Source: Macrolepiota albuminosa (lineage: Eukaryota; Basidiomycota; Agaricomycetes; Agaricales; Agaricaceae). From it: a stretch of DNA of 64,000 bases. A program made the position numbers and the translations under genes. Position 1 is the stretch's first letter. Each line of letters starts with the position of its first letter. Below the pieces are notes generated by a model that saw only the letters and a program-made list of their open reading frames with translations, was not told the DNA's origin and did not search any database. The stretch covers positions 2,278,947-2,342,946 of the forward strand of contig JAMWFC010000049.1 of assembly GCA_027475525.1 (NCBI GenBank). The letters run 5' to 3'. Shown piece by piece: positions 12,159-21,448 of this stretch.

Positions 12159-12691
12159 TGTAAGGGCAACCTCTAGAGGCTGTGGCTCAGTCATACAGCT
12201 GGCAGAGGGAGATCCAAAGTGTATTAGAATATGTACTGACAAAATCATAATAACTACTCACCTGGCAGAGGGAGATCCAAAGAGAACAGGTCTAGGGATT
12301 TCCTATGCCAGGTTGGATGCTTCTGGGGCTTCTGAAGTGTGGGAAACAACTGTACAATACAACAAAACCTTAAAAACTGAAAAATTGACTAACCAAATAA
12401 CTGTGCAAACAAGGGAGGAAAACTCCGGACTTTAGAAGTCAGAAAGGCAAATTCCAACTTATATAAGCAGTCTGGAAGCAGTGCTGAAGGGTCCACACTT
12501 GTCTAAATGGTAGCTAAAGAACCAGAGCACCTCAAAGGCTGAGAATAGTACTAACAGATAGTGTTAAGAGAATAAAAGCAGCAAAATGAGAGAATGATGG
12601 AAGAAATAAGGAAATGAATGAAAGGAGAGTGAAGGAATAAAGAGTGAAAGAAGAAAGAAATGAGGAGTAAATGAGGAGTCATCCCCTGACA
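12159..12691 (-). repeat. GyC-type LTR, 533 bp
   Basis: On the + strand it begins TGTAAGGGCAACC and ends CCCCTGACA, the reverse complement of the GyC LTR ends (TGTCAGGGGAC .. GCCCTTACA). It contains the LTR landmark CTGGCAGAGGGAGATCC twice. It is a longer variant (533 versus 321 bp) very close to the solo LTR at 17925-18453. No target duplication is present (GAACC before, CCAGG after). It also separates two unrelated relics, GyD2 on the left and Co3 gag on the right, so it marks a rearrangement rather than a simple insertion. Confidence 0.85.
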
Positions 12692-13459
12692 CCAGGACTT
12701 CTTCAATTTCAACATGTGATTGTCCCTTTTAAGCTGTGTGTGTGCAGTTTGCAGGTTGGGGCATTCTTGAACCTGGTGTGCTCCATAGCAAAGGTAACAT
12801 GTAATGGCTCATGTGGCAGTGGCAGCTGTGGCTTCTTCTTCTGCTGCACATTGCTGTGTTTCCTCAGTTTGAAAAGCTTTGAGTACTGCATCTTTTGTAA
12901 GACTATTGAGCATTAATATAGAGAATATGAATGATCTGTATTCTTCTCACAGCAAAGCACACAGCATTGCCATGATCAAAAGTTTGTCATTGAGGACTTC
13001 TAGAGTATAGACCTGCATAGTGACACCATCTGATCCTACAAGTGGCAGGGGACGAAGCATTCAGATACATTGCATGGCTCCTTCAACTTGTGTGCAGAGA
13101 TCAGGCAAAGATTTGTCATTTATTTTCCAAATGCTGAAAGGATTGCTTAAGGAGTTGAAGCAAGCATTGGGGGCTGACTTTGAGTGGATGCTCTTGAGTT
13201 TATCCCACATTTTCTTGGGTTTATCTTGAACTGCATCTACATGGATTTTGTTGTCCTCATCAAGCCACTGATATATTTCCCTGGCTGCTCTGTCACTCCT
13301 GAGATGATAAGAACTCCATGCCACATAGGACATGGGATTGTTAGGCTCCAGAAGCAGGGGCAATTCTTCCCTGGTAACTATACGAGCACCAACTGACATA
13401 AGTCTTCCATACATAGACTTTTCCCATTTGGTATATTTAATGGAGCCAAATTTTGACAT
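12692..13459 (-). pseudogene. Co3: Ty1/copia gag relic
   Basis: The minus-strand frame 13459-13061 has the UBN2-type copia Gag pattern: KYTKWEKSMYGRLM, an Ala-Ala-x-Glu-Ile helix (RAAREIYQWLDED), then MWDKLKSIHS. Past the stop, a mutated zinc knuckle (CYLCYGAH, QVQEC) follows at about 12770-12830 in another frame. The spacing is CX2CX3HX4C, one residue short of CCHC. Gag would form the particle shell and bind the element RNA. The relic is cut at 12691/12692 by an LTR; integrase and RT are absent. Its 5' LTR and primer site lie to the right (13585-13635). Copia assignment is firm; its functional state is dead. Confidence 0.8.
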
Positions 13460-13584
13460 TAGTGATTGGGAGCCGTTAGTGGCATCATCTATTTTTCAAT
13501 GATATTGGATGGTACTTGTGTAAGTGTCAGGATGAACTTTAAACAGAAACAATGTCAATTTTCAGTGGCAGAATCTGTGGGCTG

Positions 13585-13635
13585 GGGCCCATAACCTGTT
13601 GCAGCCAACATAAGTTTCCAACACTTGAGTACAGC
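13585..13635 (-). other. Co3 primer binding site and LTR end
   Basis: On the minus strand the LTR ends GGCTGCAACA and is followed directly by GGTTATGGGCCC (13596-13585). That 12-mer is complementary to GGGCCCAUAACC in the anticodon stem-loop of eukaryotic initiator tRNA-Met, the internal (half-tRNA) primer known for Drosophila copia. The LTR (from 13597 rightward) is interrupted at 13636 by a solo LTR. Confidence 0.75.
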
Positions 13636-14545
13636 TGATACAATGCTGTACCAGCAGTCAGAGACACAACATGCACCAGAAATCAAAATAAACATTTAAT
13701 CATAAGGCTGAAAACTGTAAGCCTCCTGGTAGCAGTCTCAACAAATTATATCTCCAAAAACACCACAATAAATACACAGACAGTACAGAACAAAGGGCAA
13801 GTACCAGCTCAAGCTATCAACTCAACAATAGTCCAACCACTGTTATGGGGAGGGGAAGCATGGGAGCTGGCAGAGGTGACAAAATGAGATCAAATTGTGA
13901 TGATCTAGATCAAGATCTGATCTGACGATGTCCAATTTGATATGACTGAAAGGGGAAAGGGAAAGAAGCATGGAGGAATGTCAAAAGAGATGTATGGAAT
14001 GGTGGCACATGCATTGAATGGAGGAAGGAAGGAATGAATAGAATGGTGGCACTGAAACATGCATTGAATGGAGGAAGGAAGAAATGAATGGAATGGTGGC
14101 ACTGAAACATGCATCACCAAAATGGAAAATGGAACCACAAATTAGGTCAGGAATGCTGGGAGGTCAAGAACAAAAAGTCATGTGATCTGGTGGTCTGTGC
14201 ACTGGAAAATTAGTATAAATAGTCCAAGTAGAGTAGAGAATAACTAGGCAATTGATAGGCAAAGGCTCGGTGGTTCCCAGGGAGTGAATCACTTAGGCTA
14301 GAGTTTATTGAACACCTCTTATTGGAAGTCTATTGGTAGACAAAGGCTCGGTGGTTCCCAGGGAGTGAACTGCTTAGGCTGGAGTTTATTGAGAACCTTC
14401 TTCTGCCCATCAGGATATTTGATATTCTGTGAAGCACCCAATACATCAAGTTTTTATCATCAAGCACCAGTATGGATTAGAGGTCACTTTCTAAGACTTC
14501 AAGAAAGCCCCAGAACTATCAGTAATACTTACACCAAGTACTACA
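13636..14545 (+). repeat. Solo GyB-type LTR, 910 bp
   Basis: Begins TGATACAATGCTG and ends CAAGTACTACA, matching the GyB1 LTR (33011-33928, minus) end to end. Landmarks are GGTGGTCTGTGCACTGG, then a TATA box (AGTATAAATAG, near 14211), then GGTTCCCAGGGAGTGAA, which is present twice in tandem here (about 14270 and 14350). It is flanked by the direct repeat ACAGCT (13631-13636 and 14545-14550), which overlaps the LTR ends by one base at each side. This is consistent with a 5-bp target duplication and LTR-LTR recombination. It sits inside the Co3 LTR. Confidence 0.85.
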
Positions 14546-14650
14546 CAGCTGGAGTAGGCATGAGGGCATAAATATTGAAATATTGAAGACTCAGGATACA
14601 AAAAAGTCACATTGTGCTATGGAAAAATCTGACTGTCCAACTTCACTCAT

Positions 14651-15675
14651 TCAGCTCTGTCCCCTCAAAAGGTGGGTTTTGATGCTTGTGATTCCCCCAC
14701 ATAGCATTGCATAGTAAATGACAAATGATATAACCACATATTCAGTGAGGACTTCCCATGCATGACCCACATGAGTGGACTGTAAGGATGATCCTTCAGA
14801 GTTAATTGGCCTATAAGGTATGTGCTCTCCATCGGAATTCACCCAAAAGATTTGGATACTGACTTGAAGGCAATTTTCAAACTTGATCGTGGTATACGTG
14901 CCCCCTTTTGGTGAGGAGACATCTCGGACAGCAGATGCTGGCATGGCAGTGAGATACTAAGAGGTGACAATACTAATCAGTGAGTATGGAGTTGTAAACC
15001 CAATTGTTGACAGACATTCAAAGATATGTTCCTGTTGAGTATGATGCAAGATGGTTCGGGCGCAGCGTAATACATTCTTGTTGTTTCCCCATGGAATAGG
15101 AATTTGACCTCCCAGGGTTGATGAGCATCTGTTTCTTTCTACCCATAGTATTTTCCTGGTCCCTGAGCCTCAGCTACTAAAGTTCGGTTTCCTTTGTCAT
15201 CAATCTTGTAGATAATTGCCTTTGTGTCATTGGAAAGGTTGTTGATGAAACAGATGATCGTCTGTTTCCCCTCCATGATGGTACGTACTTGTGGATTGCT
15301 AGGATATGGTTGTAGTATGAGTTTCTGGGAATGAAGTGCTCGGATTGAACCTCTGCTGACAAGAAACTAGGAGACCTACTGAAGGTCAACTTGGAGTCGT
15401 CTGAAAAGATTTAAGAGACTGGTCGGCCATCTTGTTGCAGAAGAATTTTAGCACAGCAGTGGAGAATTCTGAGTGTTAGTGGTTGGTATCGTTGGCCTCT
15501 TGTAGTCTGGCATAAAGGCAGTTTTGAAGTAAGGAGCCTTTTCAGAGGCCTCTGTGTAACAAGCATCCACATTGTTCAACAGTCCCTCCCATGCCAGACT
15601 CTCACAAAAGGAACTTGAAGCCATCCTTGGCATGGCGCCAGTAAATTGGCAGAGTTTGGCAGGGTCAGGATTCAA
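14651..15675 (-). pseudogene. Relic of a protein with two VHL-like beta domains
   Basis: Minus-strand segments in three frames. Segment 15675-15448 contains DYKRPTIPTTNTQNS. From an ATG at 15276 a second segment reads IICFINNLSNDTKAIIYKID, then DKGNRTLVAEAQGPGKYYG, a TAG, then KETDAHQPWEVKF. A third (14944-14651) reads TTIKFENCLQVSIQIFWVNS, DGEHIPYRP and STHVGHAWEV. The order of F-x-N, a Tyr/Phe-Trp strand, DG, a Tyr-Pro-like turn, and a Thr-x2-Gly-His-x-Trp strand is the pattern of the VHL beta domain, here apparently twice. The TAG fits CAG to TAG. The frames may be joined by introns or frameshifts. Family assignment is by pattern only. Related sequence recurs at 16650-16830. Confidence 0.45.
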
Positions 15676-15689
15676 TATTCAATGACTAT

Positions 15690-16640
15690 CAAACCTGATG
15701 TGACCCATCAAATGGCTGCCAAACTTACCCAAACCTTGTTACACCCCACTGCAACCATGAAATGATGAAGGAGGCTCTAAGAGGGGAAAAGATGAAGGGA
15801 AAACCAAAGGAAAGGGAAAAGGGAGCAACAGAGCAGTGGATGAGGAAAGATACCACCATGCATGCTGAGTACTGGGAAAGCAGTTACTAGCAGTTACCAG
15901 TGCTCAGCTTCAGTAAATCTATAATCCAAGCACATAGACCTGTCAACATGGCAAACTGCGGCCAAATACCATAAAAACATCAGTGGTCCATGCCCACAAC
16001 AGAAAAGTATAAAAGGAAGAAGGTAGTGGGAAGTCAGAGTAAGCAGTTGACTCAGCTCGGAGTCCCCAGGGAGCAGATGTTGTAGAAAATAACAGGGTTT
16101 TGTCCTCAGTCACTCATGGTAATGTGGTCAACTTACCTGTAGAAGATAACAGGGTTTTGTCTACAGGTAACAATGAGTAACTAGATTTGTAGGTAAAAAT
16201 AGGTAGATGTACTCACCCTCAATCACTCACAGTAATGTGGTCTCAACTGAGGGTGATGTTTGGAGATACAAAAAATAACACAGAAAAAAAACAAAGAAGT
16301 GGCTAACAACACCAAAAGAGGTAAAATCTCAATCAGTGTATAGGTTGACGGTTGGTAAGTTGATTTCTCAACAGATATCTTAGGCCTACAAATGATTAGA
16401 TTGACTTCAGGTTTCTAGTAATAGTACTGTTTGAACCCTTTTTGAGTGAGACATTAGGTTCCATTCTCTATAAATCAATCAAAATTATAAGCTACTATTA
16501 CAAAATATGTGCACATAACTGAGCCCCCATGAGCTGCATGAATAGAAGTTTAACTTTTAAATTAAAAGTAATAGTTCCATTTCATAACATTGGTAAAATA
16601 CATGACATATTACTGTAGTTTATACTAGCCCTCTCAATAG
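15690..16640 (+). repeat. GyB-type LTR with internal insertion
   Basis: Contains AGTGGTCCATGCC, a TATA box (GTATAAAAGG, near 16009) and CTCGGAGTCCCCAGGGAGCA (near 16055), then about 300 bp of foreign sequence, then TCTTAGGCCTACAAATGATT (near 16379), which resumes the homology to the GyB2 LTR at 49074-50027. The insert has repeats of AACAGGGTTTTGTC and a perfect hairpin at 16135-16168 (arms ACCTGTAGA and TCTACAGGT). Ends are approximate and the left end may be truncated. Confidence 0.6.
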
Positions 16641-16649
16641 TTAATTGAT

Positions 16650-16830
16650 TTTTTGGGCTGCGTGCTGCAGTCATTTGGGCGCTATCTCATGATCCATTTT
16701 TACTTCTCCTTTTTCTTCATGACTTGCCTCTTCCACTGTTTCAATCTGCATGATCAGAATTTTGAGTATTAGTGGTTGGTATTGTTCATCTCTCATAGTC
16801 CTATTTCATCACCCACAAAAATGAACTGAC
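16650..16830 (-). pseudogene. Second fragment related to the VHL-like relic
   Basis: On the minus strand this stretch can be read as an interrupted TIPTTNTQNS peptide, shared with PTIPTTNTQNS at 15500. The two DNA stretches (GAATTTTGAGTATTAGTGG here, GAATTCTGAGTGTTAGTGG at 15460) align over about 45 bp. Only a short scrap remains between the GyB-type LTR and the Co1 LTR. Whether it is a second gene copy or a duplicated end cannot be decided. Confidence 0.35.
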
Positions 16831-16837
16831 AAGTATT

Positions 16838-17218
16838 TGTTAGTATTTCACAATATCACATCAGACACTCTTCACTCATCATACCTGGCCAAGCCACCGC
16901 ACTTATTGTATTGTGCCACACTCTTTCACTCATCATACTTGGCCTGGCCATCACACTTATGCACTATACCACATCATATCACATTTATCCATTGTCTAAT
17001 AAATACCTATATAAACCCATAGCATATACAAATCCCTCAGTCACTTATACTGGACTGAGGGGTGAGTAAACTCTGATACAGTATCTCTTGCATACTACAT
17101 ACAAACTGACTATACTCACAGAGTAACTTACAATTGTTCTTAGGTGTAGTGCAAATAGAGTCACTTATACCGGACTGAGGGAGTAACTTACAATTGTTCT
17201 TAGATTTGGTTTCTAACA
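16838..17218 (+). repeat. 5' LTR of Co1 and primer binding site
   Basis: Begins TGTTAGTATTTC and ends TTTCTAACA. It shares with the Co2 LTR the repeated motif TCAGTCACTTATACTGGAC (17037 and, diverged, 17161). A TATA-like stretch CTATATAAACC lies near 17010. Directly after the LTR, GGTTATGGGC (17219-17228) matches the Co2 and Co3 primer site complementary to initiator tRNA-Met. Orientation is +, in line with the gag that follows. Confidence 0.75.
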
Positions 17219-17373
17219 GGTTATGGGCTTACTGTCAATTACTCTCTAATAGTATTCAATGACCAGACCTTGGAACTCTCCTTTGTGCACCCCTATCCAG
17301 CTCTTTCACGTGCTGCATCACATACCTAGTCTCTTTGTCTATTGTCTTTGTCTAGCCTCTTTTCCTATCCCTA

Positions 17374-19774
17374 GTGCTTCTGATTGCTATGGCTCCCATA
17401 TTTTCATCCTCCATCCTCTCCATGGATGCCACCAACTCCTCTGTCCCAGAGCACATCATATGCCACAGATGGGAAGGACCCAAGTACGCTTGTGCTGACG
17501 GAAACTTCACTCAGTGGACTGAGTGGCTCAAAGACGCACTTATCCTCAATGGCATCTACTTTCATGTCTTCAACAGCATTTTGATCTGACTTAACATTGA
17601 TAAGGAACCTCATGCTCATGCCAACTGGGGGCTGAATGATTGGCTTGCCATTACTTTTATCAAGTCAGCATTCAATGACGCTGAACTTTGTGACCTTGTT
17701 ACTGATTGGGATGCTGCGATGTGTTTTATGGACTTGAAAGCAAGGGCACAGAAGGAGGGTCCTATTAAACAGATTGCCCTCCTCCAGGAGGCACTGTCTA
17801 CATACTGTTCTCTGAGCAAACCTCTGCCCACCACTGCTGGCTGCATCACCAACATTGTTAAGCAAGCATTTGATATTGGTACAGTTGACAAGGACTTTTT
17901 CACATGTATAGCCCTGCTAAACAGTGTAAGGGTGACCTCGAGAGGCTGTGGCTCAGTCACACAGCTGGCAGAGGGAGATCCAAAGTGTATTAGAGTATGT
18001 ACTGACAATATCATAATAACTACTCACCTGGCAGAGGGAGATCCAAAGAGAACAAGTCTAGGAATTCCCTATGCCAGGTTGGACGCTTCTGGGGCTTCTG
18101 AAGCATGGGAAACAACTGTACAGTACAACAAAACCTTAAAAACTCAAAAATTGACTAACCAAACAACTGTGCAAACATGGCAGGAAAACTCCGGACTTTA
18201 GAAGTCAGAAAGGCAAACTCTGGCTTATATAAGCAGTCTGGAAGCGGTGCTGAAGGGCCCACACTTGTCTGAATGGTAGCTAAAGAACCAGAGCATCTCA
18301 AGGGCTGAGAGTAGTACTAACAGATAGTGTTGAAAGAATAGAAACAGTAAAATGAAATAATGTCAGAAGAAATAAGAGAATAAATGAAGGGAGAGTAAAG
18401 AGATAATGAGTGAGAAAAGGAAGAAATGAGGAGAAATGAGGAGTCCCCTGACAAACAGCCTTAATGACCTATTCTTCGAGTCTCTCCAAAACTCCGTGTC
18501 AACTCTCATGAGCAAAAGCACCCAGGACACCCTGTGTAGCCTGACTGATATCCATATTTTCATGGAGAATGCTCAAAATATCCTCAATGCTAAAGCCAAG
18601 TCTAGCCATGCAACGGCTTTCAGTGCAAAGGGGGGCACCAGTAGACCAACCGACTTACTAGGACACAATCATGGCCTGGGAGCTGTCTGTTGTGAGAATT
18701 GCTTTGTGCTGAAGAGGCCATGCAAAGGACATATGAAGGCATTCTGCATGCAAAAAGCAGGTGGTATGGCAGAAAAATCCATTACAGAGGCCCAGGAAGC
18801 ATAAAGGGCATCAAGAGGAAAATCTAATACTCAGGCAAAAACCTCATCCAAACCCACTCTGAAGTCCTTTGTCACTGTTACAGATTGGACAGGAAACTAT
18901 GGTATGTTGATCCAGCACAACTTGGACAAATTCCAGCACCTGCCACTGAGACAGCAGCCATTGCAGAAATTGTCACTTCTCCTCTGGATTCACACTCCAA
19001 ATACAGTACAGAATGTTAGGAGCACATTGGATTCCCAGCAATAGACAAGACCAGCATTACAGTTGACTGGATCAAGCATGCAGAACAGATCTTGGAGAAC
19101 ATTCTTGCTGTGGATGTGGCCTCCATAAATCAATCCACATACACACTGGTCTCATCCCTGACCACTAATCTGTTCCTTATCAATTTGGGCACCACTGCCC
19201 ACATATCTCCCTGCTGCAAAGACTTTCTAACCCTTTGACCAATTCAGCCACACAATGTAAAAGGGCTTGTTGCAGCAATAGGTATTGGAAAAATTTGTCT
19301 TCACATTGCCAAAGGTGCCAACATAGTCCTACAAGACGCTCTGTATATTCCCAATGCGACCATTAGACTCATTTCAGTCAGTTCTCTTGCTACCTGCTCA
19401 GGCCTCAACACCATATTTGACAACTCATCAGTCAAGATCATTGACAGATCCACACATACACTCATTGCACAAGGCATGCTTGCACCCAATCAATGCTTAT
19501 ACACCCTCAACCTCTACTCTGTTACCGCTGAACATTGAGCTTATGCACTCTAGCATGCCAGTAGTCTGGAGACTTGGCATTATCATCTTGGCCATGCCAA
19601 TTACCAGACCATTCTTGACATGGCTAAAACTGGGATGATACCAGGTATGCCCTCTGTCTTTTCCTTAAAACTGCCTAAATGTAACTCTTGCATACTTGGA
19701 AAACAGACAAGATGCTCAGTTCCAAAGGTTTGGGAGGAAGGACATAAGGCTAAGCAGAAGCTAAAAATAGTTTG
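17374..19774 (+). pseudogene. Co1 gag, protease and pre-integrase segment
   Basis: Relative of Co2 (52.8-57.6 kb), mutated and shifted between frames. Recognisable parts are: Gag start WTEWLKDALILNG (about 17510); ARAQKEGPIKQIALLQEALS (17740); after the solo LTR at 17925-18453, LNDLFFESLQNSVSTLMSK (18459); the Cys/His motif CCENCFVLKRP with GHMKAFC (about 18690); protease LGTTAHISPC (19184); the LYIPNATIRLISVSSL strand (19340); and the GAG-pre-integrase zinc motif WHYHLGHANY with CNSCILGKQ (19575-19700). Stops are numerous. The element is cut at 19774/19775 by GyC and resumes at 25742. Confidence 0.85.
17925..18453 (-). repeat. Solo GyC-type LTR inside Co1 gag
   Basis: 529 bp, on the + strand beginning TGTAAGGGTGACC and ending CCCCTGACA. 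It is flanked by the perfect duplication AACAG (17920-17924 and 18454-18458). Removing the LTR and one AACAG rejoins the Co1 Gag frame (IALLNS to LNDLFF), matching IALLNSIHDKSFES in Co2. Internal GyC landmarks: CTGGCAGAGGGAGATCC twice, and AGAACAAGTCT at 18049-18059. It is left by LTR-LTR recombination of a full element. Confidence 0.95.
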
Positions 19775-20095
19775 TGTCAGGGGACTCCTCGCTCTTGTCT
19801 GGTCACAATTTCCTTTTCTGGAGTTTCCGGAGAACTCTGGAGCATTTCCCGCGCCCCGGGGTTCTCCCGGCCTCCCAGAGCTAGCCGTTGGATACTGTAC
19901 AGTTGTTCCCATGCCCTTCTGCCCCCGTACTGATGTGCCGCACTGGCAGAGGAATCCTTAGACTTGTTCTCTTTGGATTTCCCTCTGCCAGGTGATTAGT
20001 TATTGATTGTACTGTCGTTACTGGCTCTAATATACTTTGGATTTCCCTCTGCCAGTTGTGTGATAGTGCTGCAACCTCCGGAGGTCGCCCTTACA
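19775..20095 (+). repeat. GyC 5' LTR
   Basis: Begins TGTCAGGGGACTCC and ends GGTCGCCCTTACA. It carries two copies of TTTGGATTTCCCTCTGCCAG (near 19972 and 20036) and the segment AGACTTGTTCT (19960-19970) that is complementary to the primer site. No clear TATA box was seen. Confidence 0.95.
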
Positions 20096-20097
20096 GC

Positions 20098-20108
20098 AGA
20101 ACAAGTCT
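20098..20108 (+). other. GyC primer site, self-complementary to the LTR
   Basis: AGAACAAGTCT lies 2 nt inside the 5' LTR and is the exact reverse complement of AGACTTGTTCT at 19960-19970 in the LTR. If the transcript starts at about 19960, its 5' end can pair with this site, as in the self-primed Tf1 element. No TGG-start tRNA site is present here. Confidence 0.6.
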
Positions 20109-20203
20109 CCTAATTCCGGTCTGGAAGCCCCCCATAGCCATCAGAAGAATTCTCTGGCTCCTATCTGCCGCTTCTCCACCAGTTTTAAGCATCTGGACCT
20201 TCT

Positions 20204-21448
20204 ATGTCTCAGCTTGCCTCTTCAGACACTCCTCCGGACGCTACAGCTCCTCAGGATGAAGCCTGGACTTGCTTGCTCCACCTAGAGGCTCAAGTGCAGC
20301 TTACTCAAGCTTCCCTCACTCACCACACCACCGAACTCTCCACCCTCCGACAAACCACTGAAACCATCTCCGACTCCCTCCAGGCACTCCTAGAGCGTCT
20401 CAACACCACTCCCTTGGTTGCTACCGCAACCCCAGCAGCGGCACTGCCCCCCGCTGTTCAGCCATCCTCTCCGAATCCTCTGAGGACCCAAGGGACCCCA
20501 CGTGCGCTCCTCCCCCGACCGGCCATCCCGGATGCCTACGATGGCGACCGCGTGACCGGAGAACGATTTCTACAGTCGTGCCTCACCTATATCCAGCTCT
20601 GCGGGGACGACTTCGTCTCGGACGACCTGAAAATCGCATGGGTTCTCTCCTACATGAAGTCTGGAAGAGCGGCCACCTACGCACTGTGGGTTTTCTGACA
20701 CCCTGGAGGCGTTGCAGGGTTTGCAAACTGGGCCGCATTTGAGCAGGAGTTCCAGGACGAGTTCTTCCCCCGGAACCCAGCCAAGGCAGCTGCGCTGGTC
20801 CTCTGAGACAGGGATCAATATGGACAAGGGAGGCGCTCGCTGGACGAATACATTGACTCCTTCTGGGCACTAGTTGAGCAGGCCGGGTACCCCGATGGAC
20901 TGCAACTCTGCCTCACCTTCTGGGAAGGGCTCCAATCCACTCTGATGGAGCGTATTGACAACCTTGCAGAAGGACGTCCAGCTGACAACCAAGTCGCCTC
21001 CTGGTACCGAGTGGCCCGGGACCAGTGGCAGCTCATGGAACTTAAGCGCAGCCTGCACCAAGCTCTGGCCACGGCAACAGCCCCACGTCCTCGGGTCCCT
21101 CTCCCCCGTCCCGTAGCAGCTGTGTTCCACCCTCCCAGCCTCCCTGCTCCCTCCGCAGGGCCCACACTGCCCCCGGGGGCCCCTATGGACGTGGACTCCT
21201 CCCGCCAGCGTGCCAACCTACCTCTTCTGTGCCGGCGCTGCAGCATCCCCGGTCACTTTGCACGCCGTTGCCCGCTTGGCCTCGAGGTGCGTTACCTAGC
21301 CCCGGAGGAGCAGGAAGAGCTACTCTTGCAGCTCCTGGCAGCCAAGGACGCAGCCGGAGCACCCTCTCCAGACACAGCAGCGCCGGAGACCTGGGAGCAG
21401 GAGCAGAGTGCGGATGCGCCGGGAGGAGGGAGCCTGGAGGATTTTTAG
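20204..21448 (+). pseudogene. GyC Gag
   Basis: Starts at ATG 20204. Residues 1-70 form a coiled-coil-like region (LEAQVQLTQASLTHHTTELS), followed by a Pro/Ala linker. The capsid region follows (AIPDAYDGDRVTGERFLQSC, then WAAFEQEFQDEFFP and RSLDEYIDSFWALVEQAGYP). A CCHC knuckle (CRRCSIPGHFARRC, 21230-21271) binds RNA. Two in-frame TGAs (20696 and 20804) sit at WVFxHPGG and LVLxDRDQYGQG, where Arg (CGA) is expected. The frame ends at TAG 21446 in GATTTTTAG, and pol continues in the -1 frame. Length fits chromovirus Gag. Gag forms the particle and packages RNA. Confidence 0.9.

Noticed and set aside
12159..12691. Simple solo-LTR insertion
   Set aside because: Flanking pentamers GAACC and CCAGG do not match, and the two sides belong to unrelated relics, so recombination or deletion is more likely.
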